From contig JADJEE010000002.1 in NCBI GenBank assembly GCA_016709225.1, forward strand, positions 1,736,001 to 1,800,000: a DNA stretch of 64,000 nt. The letters are read 5' to 3'. Position numbers and translations under genes: made by a program. Under the pieces are notes generated by a model. It was given only the letters and a program-made list of their open reading frames with translations. It was not told the origin of the DNA and made no database searches. This document shows, piece after piece, positions 1 to 8,809 of this stretch. The stretch is from Deltaproteobacteria bacterium (lineage in GTDB: Bacteria > Myxococcota_A > Polyangia > Nannocystales > Nannocystaceae). Each line of letters starts with the position of its first letter. Within the stretch, counting starts at the first letter, position 1.

Positions 1-761
1 AGCAGCGCGGTCGGATCGTCACCCATGAAGGGCGGGATGCCGGCCAGCATCTCGTAGAGGATGACCCCCGCGGCGTACAGATCGGTCCGCAGATCGACGG
101 TGCCACCGGCGGCCTGCTCGGGGCTCATGTACTGCGGCGTGCCGAACACGAAGCCCACACGGGTGAGCTTGGGACTCGCGCTGTCGGCCTCGGTGATCTT
201 CGCGATGCCGAAGTCGACCAGCTTGAGCAGCTCATCGCCGTCGTGATCGCGCGTGACGAACACGTTCTCGGGCTTGAGATCCCGGTGGACGATGCCGTGC
301 GCATGGGCGTGCTCGAGACCGGCGAGGATCTGCTGCATCAACGCGATCGCGCGACGCGGCGGCAGCGGCTTGCCGAGCTGCGCGGTCAGCTCGCCGCCCT
401 CCAGCAGCTGCATCGCGAGGTACTTCGCCGGCGCCGCGCCGGGCACCGCCTGCCACGCCCCGAAGTCGAGCACGCGAACGCAGTTGGGGTGATCGAGCCG
501 CGAGGCACTCGCGGCCTCGCGCTCGAAGCGGGCCGCGATCTCGCGGTCGTCGGCGAGCTTGGGGTGCAGGAGCTTGACCGCGACGTCTCGCTGCAGCCCG
601 AGGTGGTGGCAGCGCAGCACCGCACCCATGCCGCCACGACCGAGCACCGCCTCGACGCGATAGCGCTCCGCGATCACGCGGCCGACCAGCACCGCGGGGT
701 CGTCGGCTGCGAGCGCGCCAGTTGGCGCAGCGCCGGTGCTGCTGGCGGGAGCCGAAGTCAC
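1..761 (-). CDS. Ser/Thr protein kinase, N-terminal part (truncated by window edge)
   Basis: Only the first 253 residues are in the window; the gene continues past position 1. The reading frame starts at a GTG at 761. The Hanks-type kinase core is clear: glycine loop GRGGMG at residues 41-46, the ATP lysine in VAVKLL (K63), catalytic HRDLKPEN from residue 159, DFG at 183-185, and the activation-segment/APE-like motif GTPQYMSPEQ near 207-216. All catalytic residues are present, so it should be an active kinase that phosphorylates proteins on Ser/Thr in the cytoplasm. In myxobacteria such kinases usually continue into a linker, a membrane helix and a sensor or TPR region; that part lies outside the window. 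It is divergent from the lipoprotein gene at 896. The start is chosen because no ATG lies in frame close to the kinase domain. Confidence 0.9.
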   Translation of the reverse strand, partial: MTSAPASSTGAAPTGALAADDPAVLVGRVIAERYRVEAVLGRGGMGAVLRCHHLGLQRDVAVKLLHPKLADDREIAARFEREAASASRLDHPNCVRVLDFGAWQAVPGAAPAKYLAMQLLEGGELTAQLGKPLPPRRAIALMQQILAGLEHAHAHGIVHRDLKPENVFVTRDHDGDELLKLVDFGIAKITEADSASPKLTRVGFVFGTPQYMSPEQAAGGTVDLRTDLYAAGVILYEMLAGIPPFMGDDPTAL

Positions 762-895
762 GCGGCGCCATTGTACCGGGGTCGCTCTCGGCCGTGATAG
801 CAGGTCGATCCCGGAGGATCGCGGCCGCGTCGACGGCAGAGCGCCGCCGCCGCGCCGCGAGTTCCTGACCGCTCGTACCGGTGTAGGCTCGTTGC

Positions 896-1933
896 ATGCC
901 GCCGCACGTCCGAGGGATCATCGCGCTCGCCATCGCCGGCGCCTGCACCAGCAACGCCGACGGCAAGGTTGACAGCTCGTCGAGCTCCGACACCGACGGC
1001 ACCAGCACGCAGACCGCATCGACCACGCAGGCGACCACGCAGTCCGCCACCACGTCGACCGACAGCGACACCGAGAGCACCGCCACCGCAGCGACGGACA
1101 CCGCGACCACCGCGACCACCACCGCCGCAGACGACACCGCGAGCTCGAGCGGCGACGATGCCTGCGGCGACGGCGTTTGCAGCGACGACGAGGACGCCAG
1201 CAGCTGTTGCCTCGATTGTGGCGTGTGCGACGACGGTGCGACCGTGCGCATGCAGACCGGCGTCGAAGGCGGTGCCCCCGGCAGCGGCCTGACCCCCGGC
1301 GGCATGGCCGACACGCACGCGTACTTCGCGGGCGGGCCGTTCGCGGAGCTGGTCTACCCGTTCACGATCACCGACGAGCCGGTCGACGGCTCGAGCTGGT
1401 TCTGGGCCCAGCAGTTCTTCTTCGATGGCACCGATCAGGGCGGCTACACCGGCGTCCAGGCCAACGGCATCCTCGGCGGCCAGGTCGTCGGCAAGATGCT
1501 CATCGGCTCGATCTGGGACGCGACCGCGGCGGTACCCGGGCCGCAGGCCTCGTGTGAGCCGTTTGGCGGCGAGGGCGTCGGCTACAGCTGTCGGCTCGCG
1601 TACGCGTGGCGAGAGAACGTCACGTACCGCATGATCGTGCGCGAGGAGCAGCCGCAGCAGTGGTCGATCGCCGTGCACGATCCGACGATCCCCGGCGAGA
1701 TCCTGCTCGGCACCATCACGACCCCCGCGGCTTGGGGCCGCATCCACGGCCCCACTGCCGGCTTCGCCGAGTACTACGGAGAGACCGACAGCTGCGACAC
1801 CACGCCGTACGCGGTCGCACTGCTACACGCGCCGCTCGCCGACGGCACACCGCCGACCGGCGTCGACGCAGGCACGTACGGCACGTGCATGGCGGTGGCG
1901 ACGAGCAGCTGCACCGGACCGCTGTGCCAGTGA
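896..1933 (+). CDS. Predicted lipoprotein, Ser/Thr-rich linker, unknown function
   Basis: 345 residues. The N-terminus is a short hydrophobic signal ending in a lipobox (Ala-Gly-Ala-Cys, Cys about residue 17), so export and lipid attachment are expected. Residues about 25-85 are a Ser/Thr/Asp/Ala-rich linker of the type common on Nannocystis-like surface lipoproteins. A compact Cys cluster follows (CGDGVCSDDEDASSCCLDCG, about residues 87-106), then a globular domain of about 230 residues with several Trp and Tyr that I do not recognise. Four Cys near the C-terminus suggest disulfides outside the cytoplasm. It precedes two further lipoprotein genes on the same strand, with gaps of over 100 bases, so an operon is not certain. 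No catalytic motif is visible. Confidence 0.8.
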   Translation: MPPHVRGIIALAIAGACTSNADGKVDSSSSSDTDGTSTQTASTTQATTQSATTSTDSDTESTATAATDTATTATTTAADDTASSSGDDACGDGVCSDDEDASSCCLDCGVCDDGATVRMQTGVEGGAPGSGLTPGGMADTHAYFAGGPFAELVYPFTITDEPVDGSSWFWAQQFFFDGTDQGGYTGVQANGILGGQVVGKMLIGSIWDATAAVPGPQASCEPFGGEGVGYSCRLAYAWRENVTYRMIVREEQPQQWSIAVHDPTIPGEILLGTITTPAAWGRIHGPTAGFAEYYGETDSCDTTPYAVALLHAPLADGTPPTGVDAGTYGTCMAVATSSCTGPLCQ

Positions 1934-2053
1934 CGCGCCGGTGCCGGCACGCCGCAGGTTCCCGGGTCGCGAAGGACGGCGCGATACAGCGTCATTCGTA
2001 GCATGCGCCGGAAGTCGCCCGCTGGCCGCCGCGAGCTGTGCCACGATGGCGGG

Positions 2054-3058
2054 ATGCAACTGCATGGCCGCGTGCTCCTCTTTGTCGCCCTCGCACCCGC
2101 CTGCACCGACGGTGGCGAAGGCGCGACTGCAACCGCAACCGCAACCGCGACCGTCTCGGCCAGCGTGGGCAGCGACAGCGCCAGCAGCGACGGCACCGGC
2201 CCCGTGAGCTCGACGGAGAGCAACATCACCACCACCGCGAGTACGTCTGCCAGCAGCGGCACCGAGACCGACACGACCGACCCGACCGGCAACGACTCGA
2301 CCGACACCGACCCGAGCGCGGGCTCGACCGGCGAGCCCGGCATGGTCGTGTTGCCACCGAGCGACGGCGGCCTCGACTACCAGCTCGGCGGTGGCTACGA
2401 GCCACCCGCCGGCGTGATGATCGTGTCGCGCGATCGCAACGACACCCCCGCCGCAGGCCTCTACAACATCTGCTACGTGAACGGCTTCCAGGCCCAGCCC
2501 GACGAAGAGTCGTTCTGGCTCGACGAGCACCCCGACCTGGTACTGCGCGATGGCAGCGGCGATCCCGTGATCGACCAGGACTGGGACGAGATGCTGCTCG
2601 ATACCAGTACCGACGCCAAGCGCACCGCGCTCGCCGAGATCGTGGGCGGCTGGATCGCCCAGTGCGGCACCGACGGCTTCGACGCGGTCGAGATCGACAA
2701 CCTCGACTCCTACTCGCGCTCGATGGATCTGCTGAGCCAGGACGACGCAGTGGCGTACATGGCCCTGCTCTCCGACGCCGCGCACCAGCACGGCATGGCC
2801 ATCGCCCAGAAGAACTCCACCGAGATCCTCGACCGTCACGTCGAGATGGGCACCGACTTCGCGGTCGCCGAGGAGTGCAGCACCTGGGACGAGTGCGCCG
2901 ACTACGTCGACGTCTACGGCGGCGCGGTGCTGATGATCGAGTACGTCGAAGGCGACTTCGCCACCGGCTGCGCGCAGTACCCCGACCACTCGATCGTGCT
3001 GCGCGACGTGAACCTCACCACCCCCGGCAACGGCAGCTACGTCTACGACGGCTGCTGA
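2054..3058 (+). CDS. GH114-like (endo-alpha-1,4-polygalactosaminidase family) lipoprotein
   Basis: 334 residues from the ATG at 2054. That start puts a signal peptide and lipobox (Leu-Ala-Pro-Ala-Cys) directly at the N-terminus; an in-frame ATG at 2003 would add 17 residues ahead of it. A Ser/Thr/Asp-rich linker spans about residues 20-95. The rest resembles the glycoside-hydrolase family 114 / TM1410-related TIM-barrel fold: an early DYQLGG motif, PPAGVMIVSRDR, a strand ending in ICYVNGFQAQ, the acidic GFDAVEIDNLDSY segment typical of the catalytic strand, and a conserved late IEY strand. Known family members hydrolyse alpha-1,4-linked galactosamine polymers. As a surface lipoprotein it could attack such exopolysaccharide from other microbes or remodel its own; the substrate is inference. 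Confidence 0.8.
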   Translation: MQLHGRVLLFVALAPACTDGGEGATATATATATVSASVGSDSASSDGTGPVSSTESNITTTASTSASSGTETDTTDPTGNDSTDTDPSAGSTGEPGMVVLPPSDGGLDYQLGGGYEPPAGVMIVSRDRNDTPAAGLYNICYVNGFQAQPDEESFWLDEHPDLVLRDGSGDPVIDQDWDEMLLDTSTDAKRTALAEIVGGWIAQCGTDGFDAVEIDNLDSYSRSMDLLSQDDAVAYMALLSDAAHQHGMAIAQKNSTEILDRHVEMGTDFAVAEECSTWDECADYVDVYGGAVLMIEYVEGDFATGCAQYPDHSIVLRDVNLTTPGNGSYVYDGC

Positions 3059-3210
3059 GCCCCGGCGGCTGCCGACCGATCGACGGCCAGGGCCGGCCGG
3101 CGAGCGCGGGCCAGCGAGCGCGGGCCCTCGTCGGAGCCTCCCCTCGCCTCGCCGGGACCAAGCGGCGGCCCGGCACACAGAACCGCGGGCATGTGGCCAC
3201 CCATGTCGCG

Positions 3211-4836
3211 ATGACCGACATCGCGCGCCACCGCGGACTCATGATCGCTTGCCTCGCTGCCTGCGGCGGTGCGCCGGCCGCCGACGACTCCCAGGGCGTC
3301 GGCTCGAACGCGACCACGCAGACCGGCAGCGCCGACGGCACGGACGCCGACGCCAGCTCGGGCGCGAGTGAGGCGGCGACGGCTGCGGCCAGTGGTGGCA
3401 GCACCGAGGGGGGCGACGACGACACGGCCTCGAGCACGGGCTCCGACGACACCGGCGATGACACCGGCCCGCCGCCGCCGCCGGAGTGCGGCGACGGCTC
3501 GTGCGGAGCGCTCGAGACCTGTTCGAGCTGCGCCGACGACTGCGGTGCGTGTCCCGAGAACTGCGACGACCCCGACGTGCTGTGCGTCGACGATGCGCCG
3601 GGCAGCGAGTTCTCGACGATCCAGGACGCCGTCGATGCCGCCGTCGGCGGCGACACCGTGCTGGTGTTCGCGGGAGCGTACGCCGGGTTCCAGGTCGACC
3701 ACTCGGGCGAGCCCGGCGCGCGCATCGAGATCCGCGCGGCCGAGCCCGGCGTGCAACTCGTCGACCCCGCCGACGGCCCGACGGTCGCGAGCAGCTGCGA
3801 CGAAGCCCCAGCGGGCATCTGCATCGTGGGCTCGGACGAACTCGCTGGCGTGCACGATGTCGTGATCGAGGGCTTCGAGATCGCCGACATGCCGCGCTCG
3901 TGCGTGGTCGCGCGTTCGGCCAACCCCGGCGTTGCGGGCGAGAGCAGCCCCCACCTGCGGCTGGTGATCCGCACGATGAAGTGCACGCAGGCCGGGCACG
4001 AAGGCTTCTACCTCTCACAGGTGGGCTCGTCGCTGATCGAGGGCAACGACATCGTCGATGCCGGCGCCAACGGTGACGATCGTGGCCACGGAATCTACAT
4101 GGCAAACGCCGGCTGCGACGACTCGGTACTACGCGGCAACACGATCCACTGGGATGGTGCCCTCGGCCCACCGGAAGGCGCTGGCATCCACCTCAACGGC
4201 GACCTCACCGTCGAGGGCAATGGCGGCGGTGACGGTGTGATCACGGGCATCACCATCGAGGGCAATCGCATCTGGGGTGCCGACCACAACGGCATCAACA
4301 TGGACGGCGTCCGTGCGTCGCGAATCGCCGGCAACCTCATCTACGGGAACGCGCGCCACGCGATTACCGGCTATGCGATCGATGCGGCGGCCGGGCCCGC
4401 CGACCTGCACATCGTCGGCAACACGCTGGTGGTACCGTCGTTCGGTACCGGCGCGCCGATCCGTCTCCACGAAGACGACGGCGGGCACGTGTTCTTCGAC
4501 AACATCGCGCTGGTCGAGGGTGGCGGCCCCAGCATCTCGGTCGAGAGCACGGCAATCGTCAGCGACTACAACGTGCTGGGGGCGGCGTTCGCGATCGCCG
4601 ACGAGGACGTCGACCTCGCGCAGTGGCAGGCCGAGGGCCTCGACACGAACTCGCTCGTCGTCAGCGATCTGGCCGAGCTGTTCGTCGGCGCGAGCGACCA
4701 TCACCTGGTGGATGGCGCGGTCGCGATCGATGCAGGCATCGCCGATCTCGCCGAGGTCGCGGCGCCTGTGTTCGACCTCGACGGGGTCGTGCGGCCCGTC
4801 GGCGGCGCGCACGACATCGGTGCCTACGAACGCTGA
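3211..4836 (+). CDS. Right-handed parallel beta-helix lipoprotein
   Basis: 541 residues from the ATG at 3211; a second in-frame ATG at 3241 gives a shorter signal peptide. Both lead to a lipobox LAAC followed by a Ser/Thr/Asp/Gly linker. A small Cys-rich module (ECGDGSCGALETCSSC and on to about residue 115) precedes the helix. The beta-helix begins with a strand typical of polysaccharide-lyase-like folds (STIQDAVDAAVGGDTVLV) and contains repeated coils of the form G-N-x-I/L-x-G-N. It ends with DIGAYER, the closing motif of many 'right-handed parallel beta-helix repeat' proteins. The fold usually binds or cleaves carbohydrate, but no catalytic lyase residues can be assigned. It follows the GH114-like lipoprotein by about 150 bases, so both may act on surface polysaccharide. 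Confidence 0.85.
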   Translation: MTDIARHRGLMIACLAACGGAPAADDSQGVGSNATTQTGSADGTDADASSGASEAATAAASGGSTEGGDDDTASSTGSDDTGDDTGPPPPPECGDGSCGALETCSSCADDCGACPENCDDPDVLCVDDAPGSEFSTIQDAVDAAVGGDTVLVFAGAYAGFQVDHSGEPGARIEIRAAEPGVQLVDPADGPTVASSCDEAPAGICIVGSDELAGVHDVVIEGFEIADMPRSCVVARSANPGVAGESSPHLRLVIRTMKCTQAGHEGFYLSQVGSSLIEGNDIVDAGANGDDRGHGIYMANAGCDDSVLRGNTIHWDGALGPPEGAGIHLNGDLTVEGNGGGDGVITGITIEGNRIWGADHNGINMDGVRASRIAGNLIYGNARHAITGYAIDAAAGPADLHIVGNTLVVPSFGTGAPIRLHEDDGGHVFFDNIALVEGGGPSISVESTAIVSDYNVLGAAFAIADEDVDLAQWQAEGLDTNSLVVSDLAELFVGASDHHLVDGAVAIDAGIADLAEVAAPVFDLDGVVRPVGGAHDIGAYER

Positions 4837-4920
4837 CACCTATCAAGGTGCGGCAACGCAGCGAGGCGCGGTCAGGGCGGTGTTATGGCCCGTCACAATC
4901 GCTGTGTCGAGGTACTAGCC

Positions 4921-5847
4921 ATGCCAGCGCACGTGGTTGCGGGCTCACCCCGCAACCGTGCAGACTGCGGCTTCGTGCTCGTGGCACTCGCACTCGCGCT
5001 GTCGGCCCCGGAGCCGGCACTGTCACTGCAGTGGCGCGCGCCTGCGGGGTGCCCCACCGCCGACGGAATCCGTGCGCGACTGGCCGACGCCGAAGCCACC
5101 GCCACACGCAGCGTCGAGGTGGTCGCCGAGATCTCGCAAGACGGCGGGCAGTGGCACCTGGCACTCGACCGCCGCAGCACCGCCGGCCACGAACGCGACC
5201 AGATGTCGGCGGCGCGCTGCGAGGTGCTCGCCGACGTGGTCGTCCTGCTCGCGACGATCGCCCTCGACCCCGACGCGACACCCCGAGCGAACACGCCACC
5301 GACACGCGTGCGGGTCGGGCTCGGTGCGCTCGCGACCCTCGACGTGGGCACCCTACCGCGGCCGCGCCCTGGCGCACTCGCTGCACTGCGCGTGTTCGGA
5401 CGCTGGTGGAGCGTGGCGCTGCGCGGCAGCTACCTCGCTGCGGTGCAGGTTCGAGACCGCGATGACGCCGCGCTGAGTGCCGAGCTGTCGGTGTGGGCCG
5501 TGGGCCTGCGCGGCTGCGCGACGCCGGCGGCGAAGTCGGTGAGCTTTCCGCTGTGCGTCGGTCCCCAGTTCGGCGGCGTGCGAGGGCGCGCCGAGGCGGG
5601 CGCGGCCACCGAGGCCTGGGTCGCGCTGGACCTCGGTGCTGGTTTGGTGTGGAGCATCGCGCCACGTCGGCTCGGTGACATGTTGGCGCTGCTCGTCGAC
5701 GTCGATGCGGTCATCGGTCTGCGGCGCCCTGGGTTTCACTTCGAGGGCCGCGCGTCGTTGGCCCGCACCGGTGCGATTGCGGTGCGGCCGTCGTTGGGTC
5801 TCGAGGTCCGCTTCGGGCGCCGTGGTCGAGGTGGCGCGCGGACGTGA
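4921..5847 (+). CDS. Exported envelope protein with beta-barrel-like C-terminal half; sits before a sigma gene
   Basis: 308 residues from the ATG at 4921, which has a GAGG-type ribosome site about 8 bases upstream; an in-frame ATG at 4885 would add 12 residues. A hydrophobic segment at about residues 17-33 looks like a signal peptide. The N-terminal domain (about 35-120) has a Cys pair and ends in a hydrophobic helix containing RCEVLADVVVLLATIALDP. The C-terminal half alternates short hydrophobic and polar strands with Gly turns, as in small outer-membrane barrels or periplasmic beta proteins. The same two-part layout appears in the protein at 46491-47651, also beside a sigma factor. The sigma gene starts 200 bases downstream on the same strand. 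I do not recognise a named family. Confidence 0.65.
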   Translation: MPAHVVAGSPRNRADCGFVLVALALALSAPEPALSLQWRAPAGCPTADGIRARLADAEATATRSVEVVAEISQDGGQWHLALDRRSTAGHERDQMSAARCEVLADVVVLLATIALDPDATPRANTPPTRVRVGLGALATLDVGTLPRPRPGALAALRVFGRWWSVALRGSYLAAVQVRDRDDAALSAELSVWAVGLRGCATPAAKSVSFPLCVGPQFGGVRGRAEAGAATEAWVALDLGAGLVWSIAPRRLGDMLALLVDVDAVIGLRRPGFHFEGRASLARTGAIAVRPSLGLEVRFGRRGRGGART

Positions 5848-5973
5848 GGTCCATCGGGGCATCGCCCGGACGAGTGGCCGGACGGGGCGCGCGTCGTGGT
5901 TGCGCGCTGGACTCGCGGTATCGCGCACGATGCGCCCAGCGGCATCCATGCTGGGAACACGGTCAATTCGCGC

Positions 5974-6003
5974 GTGTGAGGCTGATAGGCTGCGGTGTCA
6001 CAC
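5974..6003. promoter_or_regulatory. Inverted repeat upstream of fused sigma-factor gene
   Basis: GTGTGA at 5974-5979 and TCACAC at 5998-6003 form a perfect six-base inverted repeat with an 18-base spacer, ending 44 bases before the sigma ATG at 6048. A GGGAAC motif lies about 20 bases upstream and could be part of an ECF-type -35 element. A dimeric regulator could bind here, or the sigma factor could control its own gene. Six-base inverted repeats occur by chance, so this is a weak call. Confidence 0.25.
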
Positions 6004-6047
6004 AACAACGGCCCGAGCCGGCCACTGACCCGGCGCGCCCATTCGCC

Positions 6048-7463
6048 ATGACTCTCAGCTTCACGCCGTCGCCCCATGCGGTGAGCCGCCACCGCGCGCT
6101 CGAGCCGACCCGGCGTGCACGGGTCGAGCACCTGCACCGCGAACACTACGCGTACGTGTGGCGAACCCTTCGGCACCTCGGGGTCGCTCCCGGGTGGATC
6201 GACGATGCCTGCCAGGAGGTGTTCGTCGTCGTGCACCGTCGCGTCGATGAGTTCGAGGGGCGCTCCGATGTCACGACGTGGCTGTTTGCGATCGCCCGTC
6301 GCGTCGCAGCCGACCATCGCCGCTCGCAGTGGCGCACCGCCCGTCGGCACGCCGCGCTCGCAGCCCAGCGCTGCGTCGAAGACGACGGGCCGATGCGCTT
6401 CGACGATCCCGTTGCGCGCACCGAAGCCGCCGATCGCGTGCAGCGGTTTCTCGACGGGCTCGACGACGACAAGCGCGCAGTGTTCGTGCTGTGGGCGTTC
6501 GAAGATCTGAACGGGCCCGAGATCGCGAGCCGCCTCGACATGAACCTCAACACGGTCTACTCGCGCCTACGGCTGGCGCGCGCCGAGTTCGAGCTCGCGT
6601 GCCGCGAGGCTGGTGGCGCACCCGAGCTGGCGATCGCAGCCGCGAGCGCGCGCGAACCGGGGCCGCAGCAGCGCATGGCGGCATGGATGCTGCTGGCGCC
6701 ACAGCTCGGCGCGGTGACCAGGGCACCACTTTCGACCGCGCTGCTCTCGGCCAAGCTGTGGCTGGGTGCAGCGGCGGCAGCGGTCGCTGTGACCGGCGGC
6801 GCATGGATGATGCACACGCCCGCTGCGGCGCTCGCTCGGACGCGCACGAGCCCCGATGCCGAGCGACCCGCCATCGAGCCCCACTCGCCGACGCACGCGG
6901 CATCGACGGTGGGCGAGCTCGAACGGCGCCCGAGCAGCGCCGCGCAGGCAGCCGACGCGGCACCGGGCGTGCCCGCCATGCGCCAGCCGGCAGCAGAGCC
7001 CGTAGCCGGTGGTGTCGCCGCAGGTGCACCCACCGCGAAGCCGCCAGTGCCTGCATCGACACGGCCACGCCGGTCCGGCGTGGCGGCTGCTGCGACGCCG
7101 CCGCTCGCATCGGCAGCTCCGCCGGGCAGCGAGGCGCAAGCGCCCGAGCGCATCGCTGCGCCCGTGGTCCGGCCCGTCGAACCACCGATGGGTGATGCAC
7201 TCGCGCAAGAAACCGAGCTCATCGCCGAGCTGCGCGCTGCGACACGAAGGGGCGATCACACCGCCGCGATCGCGCTCGCCGAGACCCACGCCGAGCGCTT
7301 CGGGCACGGACGCCTCGTCGCGCAGCGTCAGGCCTACGAGGCCATGGCCCGCTGTGGCCTGGGCCAGCTTCGGCGCGGTCGCTCACTGGCCCAGCGCTAT
7401 CTCGATGCACACCCACACGCCGTGCTCGCCACGAGCGTGCGCAACGCGTGCTTTGGCGGATGA
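6048..7463 (+). CDS. ECF sigma factor fused to a transmembrane helix and TPR-like C-terminal domain
   Basis: 471 residues from the ATG at 6048. Residues about 25-95 are sigma region 2 (HREHYAYVWRTL, the DDACQEVF helix, and WLFAIARRVAADHRR for -10 recognition). Region 4 follows at about 125-180 (DDKRAVFVLWAFEDLNGPEIA, then NLNTVYSRLRLARAEF). A typical ECF sigma factor ends there. This protein goes on with a hydrophobic helix at about residues 240-262 (LWLGAAAAAVAVTGGAWM), a long Ala/Pro/Thr linker, and a helical TPR-like domain of about 85 residues. The sigma part would therefore be tethered to the inner membrane with the TPR module outside. The downstream lipoprotein gene overlaps its stop codon (ATGA), so both are co-translated. 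At 44178-45829 the same parts are separate genes. Confidence 0.85.
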   Translation: MTLSFTPSPHAVSRHRALEPTRRARVEHLHREHYAYVWRTLRHLGVAPGWIDDACQEVFVVVHRRVDEFEGRSDVTTWLFAIARRVAADHRRSQWRTARRHAALAAQRCVEDDGPMRFDDPVARTEAADRVQRFLDGLDDDKRAVFVLWAFEDLNGPEIASRLDMNLNTVYSRLRLARAEFELACREAGGAPELAIAAASAREPGPQQRMAAWMLLAPQLGAVTRAPLSTALLSAKLWLGAAAAAVAVTGGAWMMHTPAAALARTRTSPDAERPAIEPHSPTHAASTVGELERRPSSAAQAADAAPGVPAMRQPAAEPVAGGVAAGAPTAKPPVPASTRPRRSGVAAAATPPLASAAPPGSEAQAPERIAAPVVRPVEPPMGDALAQETELIAELRAATRRGDHTAAIALAETHAERFGHGRLVAQRQAYEAMARCGLGQLRRGRSLAQRYLDAHPHAVLATSVRNACFGG

Positions 7464-8809
7464 AGCCTGCGTTCGCGTGGCTGGTGGCGCTGCTCGGCTG
7501 CACGCCACCCTCGCGCGCACTGCCGGTGGTGGCGTCGGTGGGCGGCTCCGCCGAGGGCGGTAGCTCCGGCGGTTGCGACGACGCGAGCGCCCTTTGGGTC
7601 GACAACGTCGCCGGAGACAACGCCGCCGCCGGCACCGAGGCCGCGCCGGTCGCAGACCTCGATGCCGCACTCGCCCGCGGGGATGGTTGCGCGCAGATCC
7701 GACTCGTCGCCACCGGCACTGGCTACGCCGGCGCATGCATCCTGCGTGACGATGTCACGATCCTCGGCGTCGGTGGCCGTCCGCGGATCGATGCACCCGT
7801 GGTCTGCGACGAGCGCCTCGTGGGATTGTTCGTCCGCGCAAGCCACGTCCGCCTCGAACATCTCGAGATCGATATCTCGGCCAATGTGGGCGTCGAGGCA
7901 CGCGCAGTGGTGTTCTCGGGCACGCCGATGTCCACCATCGCGGATGCTCACGCGATCGACGTGCTCGCACTTGGGCCAGGTGCGACGGCGAGCGGCCGCG
8001 CGCTGATGAGTAGCTCGCTGTGCAGCGGCTGCAGCTTCGAGCGCTGCACCGTACGAGATGCCGAGGGCGCCGGCATCGACTTCCAGAACCACCAGGACGA
8101 CATCACCATCGCCGGCAACACCATCCAACGCGCCGGCGCCGGCTGCATCGGCGTCAACGGCGAGCCTGCCGCGGCGCAGGTCGGCGACGACGTGCTCGAT
8201 GGCATCAGCCGTGGCGTTCACATCGTGGACAACCGACTCGAGGCCTGCGGCGGCGATCCGGCGATCCACCTCGCGAGCGTGCGCGAGGCGGAGGTCATCG
8301 GCAACGTGGTCGCGGGCGCCCCGTCGGGCGCACTCCTGCTCGACGACGACGGTGTCGGCGAGGCCGAGTTCGCCTCCTACGACGCACTCGTCGCCCACAA
8401 CACCTTCGATTGCCGCGACTGCGAGAGTCCTGCCATCCGGGTGCGCAGCGGTACCGGCAACCACATCGTCGACAACATCGTGCTCGGCGCCATCGTGGCG
8501 GCAGATGTCGACGGCGCCGAGGTTGCGTTCGATCACAACGCATACGAGCCCGAGGCGAGCTTCGTGCACGACGGCGAGGGCGCGAGCTGGGCGCAGTGGC
8601 GCGATCTCGGCTTCGACGTCGCGACATTGGTGACGCCAACCGCCGGGTTCTTCGTCGATGCCGACGGCGGTGACTACCATCTCGTCGCGACTGCGCTGGC
8701 GATCGACGCCGGCGTCGACGTCGGCGTCACACACGACCTCGATGGCACCGCAAGGCCGCAGGGCGCCGCGGTCGATCTCGGCGCCTACGAGTTCATCGAC
8801 GATGGATAG
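7460..8809 (+). CDS. Right-handed beta-helix lipoprotein, co-translated with fused sigma factor
   Basis: 449 residues from the ATG at 7460, which overlaps the sigma stop as ATGA. The short signal peptide ends in lipobox Leu-Leu-Gly-Cys. Unlike its neighbours it has only a short linker. The body is a parallel beta-helix with repeated G-N-x-I coils (for example ITIAGNTIQRAGAGCIGVN and HIVDNRLEACGGDPAIHL) and Cys pairs (CSGCSFERC; CRDCESPA) likely in disulfides. It ends with DLGAYEF, as in the protein at 3211-4836. Coupling to the sigma gene suggests it is either the surface sensor or the main output of that sigma factor; which one is inference. Its last 17 bases overlap the convergent gene ending at 8793. 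Confidence 0.85.
   Translation: MKPAFAWLVALLGCTPPSRALPVVASVGGSAEGGSSGGCDDASALWVDNVAGDNAAAGTEAAPVADLDAALARGDGCAQIRLVATGTGYAGACILRDDVTILGVGGRPRIDAPVVCDERLVGLFVRASHVRLEHLEIDISANVGVEARAVVFSGTPMSTIADAHAIDVLALGPGATASGRALMSSSLCSGCSFERCTVRDAEGAGIDFQNHQDDITIAGNTIQRAGAGCIGVNGEPAAAQVGDDVLDGISRGVHIVDNRLEACGGDPAIHLASVREAEVIGNVVAGAPSGALLLDDDGVGEAEFASYDALVAHNTFDCRDCESPAIRVRSGTGNHIVDNIVLGAIVAADVDGAEVAFDHNAYEPEASFVHDGEGASWAQWRDLGFDVATLVTPTAGFFVDADGGDYHLVATALAIDAGVDVGVTHDLDGTARPQGAAVDLGAYEFIDDG

Noticed and set aside
232..1747. Minus-strand frames of 330-360 codons crossing the kinase start and the first lipoprotein.
   Set aside because: The kinase motifs are in a different phase, starting at 761; the long frames show no recognisable protein features.
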